Source: Erysipelotrichia bacterium
Lineage (GTDB): Bacteria; Bacillota_I; Bacilli_A; Erysipelotrichales; Erysipelotrichaceae
Length of the DNA stretch: 32,620 bases
Direction: 5' to 3'
Assembly (NCBI GenBank): GCA_009916335.1
Contig: SAAR01000007.1
Coordinates: forward strand, 1-32,620
A program made the translations under genes and the position numbers. The notes below the pieces were generated by a model. That model made no database searches and was not told where the DNA came from. It saw only the letters and a list, made by a program, of their open reading frames with translations. The number at the start of each line of letters is the position of its first letter. Within the stretch, counting starts at the first letter, position 1. This document shows positions 23,218 through 31,882 of the stretch, one piece after another.

Positions 23218-25752
23218 ATGGCAGATAAGAAGTACACACCGATGATGATGCAATATTTAGAAGTGAAAAAAGACTTGCAGGATTGCATTGTTTTTTATCG
23301 TCTTGGCGATTTTTATGAGATGTTTTTTGAAGATGCAACAACGGCATCTAATGAACTTGATCTTGTATTAACAGGAAGAAATGCAGGAGTTGAAGAAAAA
23401 GTAGCTATGTGTGGGATTCCTTATCATGCAGCCAGTGGATATATTCAACGATTAACACAAAAAGGGTATAAAGTTGCTATTGTTGAACAACTAGAAGATG
23501 CTTGTGCAGGAAAAATTGTGAAACGTGATGTTGTTAAAATCGTTACACCAGGAACGATTATGGAAGAAGTAAGTGATGAAAAGGATACTGTTTACATTGC
23601 AGCAATTAGTGATTATCAATATGGCTTTGCCATCTCTTTTTGTGAGATGACTTGTGGAGAAGTAAGTGCTAAATGCATTGAACATAAAAAAGAGGAATTA
23701 CAAAAAACACTACTTTCTATGAATATTAGAGAGGTTGTTGTTAGCGAACAATTCGATAAAAAATATAGCAAGGTGATCGAGGATTTAGGGCGTATTACAA
23801 TCTCTCATTTTGAGGAGTGTACTTTGAAAAAAGAGTATGCAAAGTTAGTGGAAGAAGTGGAAGATCATCGTATTTTAGAAAGTTTTGCACGATTGACAAA
23901 CTATTTAGATCATACACAAAAAAGAAGTATGGCACATTTAGGAAAACTAGAGATCATGGAGGAAGATGCATCATTACAGATGGATTTTTCGACAAAACAA
24001 AATTTAGAATTAGTGAGTACACTGCGAACAAATTCTAAATCACAAACCTTGTGGGATTTTTTAGATGAAGCGAAAAGTTCTATGGGTAGTCGTATGTTAA
24101 AGAAGTGGATTTTATATCCGTTAATTGATAAAGATAAGATTAATGAACGTTTAGATGTAATTGAATATTTGAATTTTAACTTTATTTTAAAAGATGAATT
24201 AAAAGAATATTTATCTCATGTTTATGATTTAGAAAGACTGAGTGCAAGAATTGCTTATGGTAGTGCGACACCTAGAGATATATTGCGTTTAGTATCGACG
24301 TTAAAATATGCACCGATGATTGTCGATGTTTTTAGAGATTGTAACGCTTATGAAGAATTTCATCGTGTGGACACATGTCATGCTTTATATGAAAAGATTG
24401 AAGATATTATTGTAGAAAATCCTCCGATGAATTTAAAAGAGGGTGGTGTCTTTAAAGAAGGGTATCATCAAGAATTAGATGCTTGTCGTAAATTAAAAGA
24501 TTCAGGACGTGATTTCATTTTAGCGTTAGAAGCAAGAGAAAAAGAAAGAACAGGAATCAGTTCTTTAAAGGTGGGGTATAATCGTATTTTTGGTTATTAT
24601 ATTGAAGTAAGAAAAGCGAATATTGATAAAATTAAAGATGAATTTCAATATGAACGTAAGCAGACGTTGGCAAATGCAGAACGATTTGTAACCGCTGAAT
24701 TAAAAGAACAAGAAGAAGCAATCTTACATGCACAAGAGAAAGCGATACGCTTAGAAAATGAATTGTATAATGCTTTGTTAGAGGAAATGAAAGTGTATCT
24801 TCCTAAGTTGCATGATCTTGCAAAAGTATTAGCTAGTATGGACGCATTATATGCATTAAGTGTTGTTTCTAATGGAAAAAATTATGTACGACCTACGTTC
24901 CATGAAGATGCAACATTACAAATTATTGAGGCAAGACACCCGATATTAGATGCGATGATGAAAGTAAAAGGATATGTTGCTAATTCTTTAACGATGAATG
25001 AAGAAGATCAAATTATGATGATTACTGGTCCTAATATGGGTGGTAAATCAACATACATGCGACAAACAGCTTTAATTGTGATTATGGCACAAATTGGTTG
25101 TTTTGTCCCTGCACAAAAAGTAGATATGCCAGTTTTTGATAAAATCTTTACAAGAATAGGTGCGAGTGATGATATTATGAGTGGGCAATCCACATTTATG
25201 GTAGAAATGATGGAAGCTAATTATGCACTACAAAATGCAAGCGATCATTCTTTGATTTTATTTGATGAAATTGGACGTGGAACATCTACCTATGATGGAA
25301 TGTCATTAGCACAAGCAATGTTAGAATATATTCATGAACATACAAAAGCAAAGACATTGTTTTCTACTCATTATCATGAATTAACAACATTAGAAGAAAG
25401 GTATACAGGAATTAAAAACTTGCATGTGGAAGTAGAGGAGCAAGATGATAATGTTACTTTCTTATATCGTATTAAAGAGGGAAAGGCAGACAAGTCTTAT
25501 GGGATCAATGTTGCTCGCTTGGCAAAACTACCAGAAAATGTATTAGCAAGAGCACAGCAGATATTAAATCATATTCAAAAAGAGGAATTAGATTTAAATG
25601 TTGAATATGTAGAAACACCAGTAGAAATTATAAAAGAGAATCCTAATGAAAAAGAAGTATTAGCAATACTTAAACAAGTAGATATTAATCAAATGACACC
25701 GATGAACGCTTTACAGTTGATTAATGAATTAAAAGGGAAAATGAATCAGTAG
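23218..25752 (+). CDS. mutS: DNA mismatch repair protein MutS
   Basis: 844 aa, standard length. The mismatch-binding motif DFYEMFFEDA (about 31-40) is in domain I, the clamp and lever regions lie between, and the ATPase has Walker A GPNMGGKSTYMRQTA (about 602), the Walker B strand LILFDEIGRGTSTYDG and the STHYHEL switch. MutS recognises mispairs and recruits MutL, encoded 540 bp downstream. AAGGAG before ATG 23218; a TATAAT at 23184-23189 may be its promoter. Confidence 0.98.
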   Translation: MADKKYTPMMMQYLEVKKDLQDCIVFYRLGDFYEMFFEDATTASNELDLVLTGRNAGVEEKVAMCGIPYHAASGYIQRLTQKGYKVAIVEQLEDACAGKIVKRDVVKIVTPGTIMEEVSDEKDTVYIAAISDYQYGFAISFCEMTCGEVSAKCIEHKKEELQKTLLSMNIREVVVSEQFDKKYSKVIEDLGRITISHFEECTLKKEYAKLVEEVEDHRILESFARLTNYLDHTQKRSMAHLGKLEIMEEDASLQMDFSTKQNLELVSTLRTNSKSQTLWDFLDEAKSSMGSRMLKKWILYPLIDKDKINERLDVIEYLNFNFILKDELKEYLSHVYDLERLSARIAYGSATPRDILRLVSTLKYAPMIVDVFRDCNAYEEFHRVDTCHALYEKIEDIIVENPPMNLKEGGVFKEGYHQELDACRKLKDSGRDFILALEAREKERTGISSLKVGYNRIFGYYIEVRKANIDKIKDEFQYERKQTLANAERFVTAELKEQEEAILHAQEKAIRLENELYNALLEEMKVYLPKLHDLAKVLASMDALYALSVVSNGKNYVRPTFHEDATLQIIEARHPILDAMMKVKGYVANSLTMNEEDQIMMITGPNMGGKSTYMRQTALIVIMAQIGCFVPAQKVDMPVFDKIFTRIGASDDIMSGQSTFMVEMMEANYALQNASDHSLILFDEIGRGTSTYDGMSLAQAMLEYIHEHTKAKTLFSTHYHELTTLEERYTGIKNLHVEVEEQDDNVTFLYRIKEGKADKSYGINVARLAKLPENVLARAQQILNHIQKEELDLNVEYVETPVEIIKENPNEKEVLAILKQVDINQMTPMNALQLINELKGKMNQ

Positions 25753-25780
25753 TATCCATTGCGATACTGCTTTTCTTTTT
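25749..25780 (+). terminator. Terminator after mutS
   Basis: TAGTATC-6-GATACTG stem (one G-T pair) ending in CTTTTCTTTTT, right after the mutS stop. Confidence 0.65.
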
Positions 25781-25853
25781 ACTCTGTATGCGTTATAATG
25801 AGTATAGAATAAGAAAGATAAGAATAATAAGAAAAATAGAAGGAGGGAATATA

Positions 25854-26159
25854 ATGGACTATGAAGATTTAGAAATGAGAGAAATATATCAAGAGAGTTT
25901 GCACCCCAAAGGATATAGTGAAGATAGTAAATATGGGAAGTATCAAAAACAAAATGGAAAAGAAAAGGATACTTTAAAAAGGAATCCATTTAAACAAGAT
26001 GTGCATAAAAATGTAGAGCGATATAGCCAGCGAGTAAGAAATAATACTCAGTATGTAAGCACCAAAGATACAACCGTTCGCATCATGACGCTTATAGGTA
26101 TTTTTGCGTTAATTTTTGTTTTTGTGATTTTACCACTTTTAATGGATAACATGAAATAA
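25854..26159 (+). CDS. Small hypothetical membrane protein
   Basis: 101 aa. The N-terminal 70 residues are hydrophilic and charged (DYEDLEMREIYQESLHPKGY), followed by one C-terminal membrane helix (RIMTLIGIFALIFVFVILPL). AAGGAGGG precedes ATG 25854, and a TATAAT at 25794-25799 suggests a separate promoter after the mutS terminator. Not recognised; no evidence links it to mismatch repair beyond position. Confidence 0.7.
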   Translation: MDYEDLEMREIYQESLHPKGYSEDSKYGKYQKQNGKEKDTLKRNPFKQDVHKNVERYSQRVRNNTQYVSTKDTTVRIMTLIGIFALIFVFVILPLLMDNMK

Positions 26160-26167
26160 AATAAGAC

Positions 26168-26193
26168 AAAAAAGAGTTTAGACACTCTTTTTA
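26168..26193 (+). terminator. Terminator before mutL
   Basis: AAAGAGT-6-ACTCTTT hairpin with an A run before and a T run after. Confidence 0.8.
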
Positions 26194-26289
26194 TTTGGTA
26201 AAAATATTCTTGTAAGAATCTAAATTGTTATTTTGTGTGTAATGAAATATAATAAAGTAGAAAATAAAAATAACTAGGAGAAGTAAATA

Positions 26290-28203
26290 ATGGCAAAAAT
26301 ACAACGATTAGATGCCCATTTAATGAATATGATTGCTGCTGGAGAAGTGGTAGAAAGACCGATGGGTGTCGTTAAGGAATTAATAGAAAATGCAATTGAT
26401 GCCCATGCTCATAATATTGAAATTCATATTAAAGAGGGTGGGCTTAGTGAAATCATGATCATTGATGATGGAGAAGGAATGAGTGCAGCTGATGCAAGCA
26501 TGGCATTTGAACGTCATGCAACAAGTAAAATTCATGAAATGAATGATTTGTGGAAGATTAATACAATGGGTTTTCGAGGAGAAGCATTACCTTCTATTGC
26601 CTCTGTGGCAAATGTTCATTTAAAAACAAATGATGGAGTAGAAGCGAGCGAGGTTGAAATACAGTATGGGACGTTAACAAAAGCAGGATTTGTAGGGACA
26701 CCCAAAGGAACACAAATTATTGTGAAAAATTTATTTCAAAAAACACCAGCTCGATTAAAACATCTAAAAACACCACAATACGAATTTTCATTAATTAGTG
26801 ATGTAGTTCAAAAGTTTGCTTTAGCACATAGTGAGATTGCGTTTACACTAACGCATGATGGACGTTCAGTGTTTAATAGTAAAGGAAAGGGTAATTTATT
26901 AGAAGTAATTATGGAAATTTATGGACGTGAAGTAGCAAAAGCAGCAATCCCTATTCGTGCATCTGATACGGATTATGTACTAAAAGGATATGCTATTCAG
27001 CCTTCACAAAATAGGGCAAGTAAATACTATATGCTATGTTATATTAATGATCGTATGATTCGCTCTTATCGTTTACAAAAAGCTATCATTGACGCATATG
27101 CACCCTATTTACCAAAGGATCGCTTTCCTATTGTTGTATTAGATATTAAGATGGATCCTAAGTTAGTAGATGTTAATGTACACCCTAGTAAGTGGGAAGT
27201 ACGTTTATCAAAGGAAAAACAGTTAGAGAAATTAATTAAAGATAGTATTGGTGATGTTTTAACAAATAAACTTTCTGTGAGTAAAGTAGAAAGAATGGAT
27301 CAAAGTAAGCAAGAGGTTGTTGAACCAGTGCGTTTCGATTTTTCTTATACACCAAATAAACAAGCAGGTGTGTATCAAGAAAATAGCGAAGTGAATAAAA
27401 TTACACAAGAGATTAGAGAAGAATTTGCTAGTTATCAAAGTAAGAGTGAGAAGAAAACGGATACACCTATGCGTGATGAACAAAAAAGTATGCAAGAGGA
27501 AATAGTACAAAAAAGCGTGGAAGAATATAATGAAGAAATAAAACTAATCACAAAAGAGCCACAAAGCACGCAAGAAAAAACAGATGAGGAAGTATTTATT
27601 TCTAGTATGAGTGTGAATCCTTCTTTTCCTTATATGGAAGTCATAGGACAATTAAAAGGTTGTTATATCTTGGCACAAGGAGAAAATGGATTATATATTA
27701 TTGATCAACATGCAGCACAGGAAAGGTATCACTATGAAGTCATACAAGAAATGGTATTACAAGGGGTAAAGGATTCACAACCACTACTTGTTCCTTTAAC
27801 GATTGAATCTAGTATGGGTGCAGTTGCTCAGATTGATGATATTAATGCATTATTAAATCAAGTAGGGATTGTTTTAGAAGCGTTTGGAAATCATACTTTT
27901 ATTATTCGTGAATTACCTATTTGGATGAATGATATAGAGGAAGAAAAATTCATTCAGGATATGATTGATTTTTACTTAAAAAATAATGAAATCAGTTTAG
28001 AAATGCTAAGAAAACATACGATTGCAACAATGGCTTGTCATTCTTCCATTCGTTTTAATCGTAATCTTTCAATGGAGGAGATGAAACAGGTAGTAGAGGA
28101 TTTAAAGAAATGTAAACAACCGTTTCATTGTCCACATGGGCGACCTACCTTTATTGAAATGACAGTAAAGGAATTAGAAAAGGAATTTTATCGGGTGAAA
28201 TAA
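26290..28203 (+). CDS. mutL: DNA mismatch repair protein MutL (endonuclease type)
   Basis: 637 aa. The N-terminal GHKL ATPase has ELIENAIDAHA, IDDGEGM and GFRGEALPSIASV. The C-terminal dimerisation domain carries the endonuclease motif DQHAAQERYHYE (DQHAx2Ex4E), with MACHSSIRFNR and CPHGRPTFIE as further metal-site motifs. It is therefore a nicking MutL, as in bacteria without MutH. The stop overlaps the miaA start (TAATG), so the genes are coupled. AGGAG precedes ATG 26290. Confidence 0.97.
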   Translation: MAKIQRLDAHLMNMIAAGEVVERPMGVVKELIENAIDAHAHNIEIHIKEGGLSEIMIIDDGEGMSAADASMAFERHATSKIHEMNDLWKINTMGFRGEALPSIASVANVHLKTNDGVEASEVEIQYGTLTKAGFVGTPKGTQIIVKNLFQKTPARLKHLKTPQYEFSLISDVVQKFALAHSEIAFTLTHDGRSVFNSKGKGNLLEVIMEIYGREVAKAAIPIRASDTDYVLKGYAIQPSQNRASKYYMLCYINDRMIRSYRLQKAIIDAYAPYLPKDRFPIVVLDIKMDPKLVDVNVHPSKWEVRLSKEKQLEKLIKDSIGDVLTNKLSVSKVERMDQSKQEVVEPVRFDFSYTPNKQAGVYQENSEVNKITQEIREEFASYQSKSEKKTDTPMRDEQKSMQEEIVQKSVEEYNEEIKLITKEPQSTQEKTDEEVFISSMSVNPSFPYMEVIGQLKGCYILAQGENGLYIIDQHAAQERYHYEVIQEMVLQGVKDSQPLLVPLTIESSMGAVAQIDDINALLNQVGIVLEAFGNHTFIIRELPIWMNDIEEEKFIQDMIDFYLKNNEISLEMLRKHTIATMACHSSIRFNRNLSMEEMKQVVEDLKKCKQPFHCPHGRPTFIEMTVKELEKEFYRVK

Positions 28204-29123
28204 TGGATAAATTAATTGTATTAGTAGGACCAACAGGGGTAGGTAAGACAAAATTAAGTGTCGATATAGCAAAGCGTTTTAATGGTGAGATTATAAGTGG
28301 AGATGCTTTTCAGTGTTATAAAGAAATGAGTATTGGTAGTGCTAAAATTAAGGAAGAAGAAAAGGAAGGGATTCCTCATTATTTAGTGGATTATCTTTCT
28401 TATAAAGAAGAATATAATGTGAAACAATTTCAAGAGCAAGGAAGAGCCTATATAAAAGACATCATTGCTCGTCATAAAGTACCAATCATTTGTGGAGGAA
28501 CAGGACTTTATATTAAAGCGTTGCTTTATGATTATTTGTTTGAGGAGGAGAGTGTAGATCAAGCCTATTTAGAAGTGTTGCAACAAAAGGATAATGATAC
28601 TCTTTATGAGATGTTAAAGAAAATAGATGCAAAAGCAACAATGACGATTCATAAAAATAATCGTAAACGTGTGATTCGTGCATTGATGATGGCACATGCT
28701 GGCAGTAAAAAAAGTGAGCGTTTAGAAAAACAAACACATACGATGTTGTATGATGCCTATATTGTTGGTTTAACAATGGAGCGTGAACTTTTATATAAGC
28801 GTATTAATGAGCGAGTTTTCATGATGATGGAAGAAGGCTTAGAACAAGAAATTAAGCAACTTGTTCATGAAGAAAGTGATTTTTCTTTACAGAGTATGCG
28901 AGGGATTGGCTATAAAGAATGGGTAGCATATTATCGTAATGAGGCAACATTAGAAGAAACGATTGCACTGATTCAAAAAAATTCAAGAAACTTCGCAAAA
29001 CGACAATATACTTGGTTTAAAAACCAAATGAATGTCCATTGGTATGACGTTAGTGAAGAAAGTGAAAAGGATAAAATCATGAAAGATATAGAAGTATTCT
29101 TAGGGGGACAAGATGAACGTTAA
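28203..29123 (+). CDS. miaA: tRNA dimethylallyltransferase MiaA
   Basis: 306 aa. Adds a dimethylallyl group to A37 of tRNAs reading UNN codons. The P-loop is GPTGVGKTKLSVDIA. The usual DSMQxY substrate motif appears as GDAFQCYKEMSIGSAK, so Ser-Met is replaced by Ala-Phe. GGTGLYIKAL, NRKRVIRALMMA and GYKEWVAYY are family-typical. It overlaps mutL by one base and the NUDIX gene by 11 bp, completing a mutL-miaA-NUDIX operon. Confidence 0.93.
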   Translation: MDKLIVLVGPTGVGKTKLSVDIAKRFNGEIISGDAFQCYKEMSIGSAKIKEEEKEGIPHYLVDYLSYKEEYNVKQFQEQGRAYIKDIIARHKVPIICGGTGLYIKALLYDYLFEEESVDQAYLEVLQQKDNDTLYEMLKKIDAKATMTIHKNNRKRVIRALMMAHAGSKKSERLEKQTHTMLYDAYIVGLTMERELLYKRINERVFMMMEEGLEQEIKQLVHEESDFSLQSMRGIGYKEWVAYYRNEATLEETIALIQKNSRNFAKRQYTWFKNQMNVHWYDVSEESEKDKIMKDIEVFLGGQDER

Positions 29124-29562
29124 GGTTAGTAATATGTGCATGATTAGAGATGGAGAGAGTGTATTAGTACAAGAGCGTACGAAAAACGATTGGCCTGGTA
29201 TTACTTTTCCTGGTGGTAAATTAGAGAATGATGAGAGTATTTATGCATCATGTGTTCGAGAAGTTAAGGAAGAAACAGGCTTAGATGTTTCAAAGTTAAT
29301 GTTAAAAGGAATCATTCATTATGAATTAAAAGATAAACAGGAACGTTGGTTAATTTATTTGTATGAAACACATTCATTTAGTGGTGAAATTGAAGTTTCT
29401 GATAAAGAAGATGAAGTATACTGGATAAATTATGCAGATTTAAAGACAGCTAATTTGTCCACGGATTTAGATGTTTATTTAAAGGTATATGAAGATGACA
29501 CAATAAATGAGGCTCATGCTTATTGGCATAAGAAAACTTCTAGCGATTTTACATTTTATTAG
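29113..29562 (+). CDS. NUDIX hydrolase, MutT/8-oxo-dGTPase-like
   Basis: 149 aa. The Nudix box GGKLENDESIYASCVREVKEETGL (about residues 35-58) is complete, with REVKEE as metal ligands. The N-terminal strand has MIRDGESVLVQERTKNDWPGITFPGG. The close relation to YtkD/MutT-like enzymes and the placement with mutL and miaA suggest nucleotide-pool cleaning, but substrate is not proven. A terminator follows. Confidence 0.88.
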   Translation: MNVKVSNMCMIRDGESVLVQERTKNDWPGITFPGGKLENDESIYASCVREVKEETGLDVSKLMLKGIIHYELKDKQERWLIYLYETHSFSGEIEVSDKEDEVYWINYADLKTANLSTDLDVYLKVYEDDTINEAHAYWHKKTSSDFTFY

Positions 29563-29565
29563 GAT

Positions 29566-29590
29566 AGGTTGTAGCAATACAACCTTTTTT
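29566..29590 (+). terminator. Terminator after the NUDIX gene
   Basis: AGGTTGT-AGCAAT-ACAACCT stem (29566-29585) followed by five further Ts. Confidence 0.9.
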
Positions 29591-29683
29591 AGTTGTATAG
29601 ATAAAATCAGTTCTAAATATAGAAAAATTAGCCAATATAATGAAATTATTTATCATTTTTTAGTATTTTTTGAAATTTTGGCA

Positions 29684-29946
29684 TATAAGAGATTGAGGGG
29701 CTCATGTTTAATGATGTAAGTCCCTAGAATAGAGGTAGAAGTAATGCCTCAAGGTATTAGCACCGACAGCTTTAACATGGCAGAGAATTGCATTCAAGTA
29801 GGCATATTTCTATTTTTGGTTCAAACAGATGTATTTAGAAGTATTAACGTTAATCGTCATACTTTTGATCATCAAAGAATTAAAGAAGTAACATAGAAAT
29901 CGTGCTGAAAGAATGCAAAAAAGGAGTAGTTCGAGCTACTCCTTTT
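29684..29946 (+). ncRNA. Structured RNA unit A of a tandem array
   Basis: -10 TATAAG (29684-29689) in the conserved GGCATATAAGAG box, then GAGGGGC...GTAAGTCCC and GAGG...CCTC stems. A unit-specific stem X1 (29801-29813, GGCATATTTCTAT) pairs with X' (29893-29905). The intrinsic terminator GGAGTAG-6-CTACTCC-TTTT ends at 29946. X2 (29952-29964) repeats X1 after the terminator. A palindromic TTATATGCA hairpin (about 29980-30004) and a weaker second terminator (30007-30035) follow. No ORF. Family unknown to me. Confidence 0.75.
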
Positions 29947-30144
29947 CTGTTGGCATATTTCTATGCTTGGTTCATTTATATTATATGCAATTAAATGCAT
30001 ATAATCAAGACAATCTGAAAAAGCTTGCCTTTTTTGTCTAATCTAAAAAATGATAAGTAAAAGATAGGAACAAGCTGATATTTTAAAAATAACAGATATG
30101 AATATTGTGCAAGTATAGTAAAAATAAAATTTTCTTATAAATTT

Positions 30145-30431
30145 TTAACAATTTTTGAAATTTTGGCATATAAGAGATTGAGGGGCTTTCATGATTAGTG
30201 ATGTAAGTCCCTAGAATAGAGGTAGAAGTAATGCCTCAAAGTATTGGCACCGATAGCTTTAACATGGCAGAACGTATTCAAGTAGCAATATTCTTAAGAG
30301 TTAACTATGATGTATACAGAAGCATTAATATTGATTGTTATACTTTTGATTATCAAAGAATTAAAGAAGTAACATAAGAATATTGTCGAAAGAATACGAA
30401 AAAAAAGGAGTAGACACCAACTACTCCTTTT
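30145..30431 (+). ncRNA. Structured RNA unit B of a tandem array
   Basis: Promoter TTAACA (30145-30150), 18 bp, TATAAG (30169-30174), preceded by ~85 bp conserved with other units. Same 5' stems as unit A. X1 GCAATATTCTTA (30285-30296) pairs with X' TAAGAATATTGT (30375-30386) over 12 bp including one G-U. Terminator GGAGTAG/CTACTCC at 30405-30431. X2 (AGCATGTTCTTA, 30436-30447) resembles its own X1. The -10 of B lies 485 bp after that of A. Beyond X2, to the promoter of unit C, lies the conserved TATTATTATATGCAA tail. Confidence 0.78.
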
Positions 30432-30595
30432 CTGTAGCATGTTCTTATGCGTTAACCACTATTATTATATGCAACTAAGTGCAAAAAATCAAGGTATTCT
30501 AAAAAATATATGTGAAAAAATCGTTCCAGTATTTTAAAAACAGCAGATATGAATATTTTGTAAGTATAGTAAAAATAAAATTTTCTTATAAATTT

Positions 30596-30877
30596 TTAAC
30601 AATTTTTGAAATTTTGGCATATAAGAGATTGAGGGGCTTTCATGTTTAATGATGTAAGTCCCTAGAATAGAGGTAGAAGTAATGCCTCAAGGTATCAGCA
30701 TCGACAGCTTTAACATGGCAGAACGTAAATTAGTAGGCATATCTCATTTGTCTTTTGATAATGTTGCTAGACATAGTAGCAGTTATCGTTTTAATTCTCT
30801 TTATCAGAGAATTGAAGTAACATGAGTATATGCCGAAAATTTGCGAGAAAAAAGAGAGGATTGCACTCCTCTCTTTT
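30596..30877 (+). ncRNA. Structured RNA unit C of a tandem array
   Basis: TTAACA (30596-30601), 18 bp, TATAAG (30620-30625). Conserved 5' part, then a different inner region with hairpins GTTGCTA/TAGTAGCA and ATTCTCT/AGAGAAT. X1 GGCATATCTCAT (30736-30747) pairs with X' ATGAGTATATGCC (30822-30834, one bulge). The terminator stem has changed to GAGAGGA/TCCTCTC (30854-30873) but keeps its shape. X2 begins at 30883. A second terminator AAGACAA-11-TTGTCTT-TTTT is at 30939-30967. Confidence 0.78.
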
Positions 30878-31076
30878 CTGTTGGCATATCCCAACGTCTT
30901 TTGACATTATTATTATATGCAATTAAATGCATATAATCAAGACAAACTGAAAAAGCTTGTCTTTTTTGTCTAATCTAAAAAATGATAAGTAAAAGATAGG
31001 AACAAGCTGATATTTTAAAAACAACAGATATGAATATTGTGCAAGTATAGTAAAAATAAAATTTTCTTATAAATTT

Positions 31077-31302
31077 TTAACAATTTATGAAATTTTGGCA
31101 TATAAGAGATTGAGGGGCTTTCATGTGAATGATGTAAGTTCCTAGAATAGAGGTAGAAGTAATGCTTTAAGGGATCAGCAGTGATAGCTGTAACATAGCA
31201 GAACGTAAATTAGTAGGCACATCTCGTTTGTCTTTTGATAATGTTGCTAGAAATAGTAGCATTTGACATTTTGATGTTCTTTACCAGAGAAATGAAGTAA
31301 CA
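31077..31302 (+). ncRNA. Structured RNA unit D, 3'-truncated
   Basis: TTAACA (31077-31082), 18 bp, TATAAG (31101-31106). The 5' region matches unit C closely, including GTAAATTAGTAGGCA and the GTTGCTA/TAGTAGCA hairpin, with more changes in the stems (GTAAGTTCC, GCTTTAA). The homology stops near GAAGTAACATA (about 31302), where the MntA-HepT promoter begins. It has no terminator of its own and is probably decayed. Confidence 0.65.
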
Positions 31303-31312
31303 TAGCTATATA

Positions 31313-31343
31313 TGTTGCTAAATTTGGCAACAAACAGTATAAT
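31313..31343 (+). promoter_or_regulatory. mntA-hepT promoter with palindromic operator
   Basis: TTGCTA (31315-31320), exactly 17 bp, TATAAT (31338-31343). A 20-bp near-perfect palindrome TGTTGC-8-GCAACA (31313-31332) covers the -35 and most of the spacer, as expected for an autoregulated toxin-antitoxin operon. Confidence 0.75.
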
Positions 31344-31360
31344 GGTGTTGAGGTGATACT

Positions 31361-31882
31361 ATGAAAACAAATATCAGTGCAGAAGTACTAGAGTCTATTG
31401 TCCCTATTTCTGATTTAAACAGAGGTGGGGCAGCAAAGGTTATTGATACAATAACTGATCAAAACAGTGAAAGAATTATTGTTAGAAATAATAAACCAGT
31501 TGCTATTCTAATGAATGTTGATAGATATTTGAATTTGCTTCATATGGAAGATGGTGAATTGAAAATTTATTCGCATTCAGAAATTAAAAGTATGTTAAAG
31601 CAGTTTTGTATAAATAATAAAACTTATGGTGAAGCAATTAATGAAGTTTATTTATTTGGTTCTTATGCAAGAGGAGATGCTACTTTTACATCAGATATTG
31701 ATTTATTAATTGATATTAATAAAGAAAAAATCAATTCCAATGTAAAAAATATAGAATTAATGAATTTGCATAAAGTATTAACTGATTACTTTAATAAATC
31801 TGTAGATATTATTTATACAACATATATACCTGAAAAATTAAAAAATAATATTGAGGAGGATAAGGTTAAAATTTATGGCTAA
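31361..31882 (+). CDS. MntA-type antitoxin: Phd-like domain fused to nucleotidyltransferase
   Basis: 173 aa. Residues 1-62 look like a Phd/YefM-type DNA-binding domain (VPISDLNRGGAAKVIDTI, then IIVRNNKPVAILMNVDRYLNLL). Residues about 70-173 are a minimal nucleotidyltransferase with GSYARGDATFTSDIDLLID (GSxxRG-x-SDxD), whose metal ligands are intact. MntA enzymes AMPylate the HepT toxin on a Tyr to inactivate it. The added domain would let this antitoxin bind the palindrome in its promoter. GAGGTGA precedes ATG 31361. It overlaps hepT by 8 bp. Confidence 0.85.
   Translation: MKTNISAEVLESIVPISDLNRGGAAKVIDTITDQNSERIIVRNNKPVAILMNVDRYLNLLHMEDGELKIYSHSEIKSMLKQFCINNKTYGEAINEVYLFGSYARGDATFTSDIDLLIDINKEKINSNVKNIELMNLHKVLTDYFNKSVDIIYTTYIPEKLKNNIEEDKVKIYG

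Noticed and set aside
29507..29719. 70-aa ORF running from the NUDIX gene end into RNA unit A
   Set aside because: It crosses a terminator and the unit A promoter, has no ribosome site and is not kept in units B-D.
29684..31302. CRISPR array
   Set aside because: Units are ~450-485 bp with internal structure and no short regular repeats or spacers; no cas genes are present.
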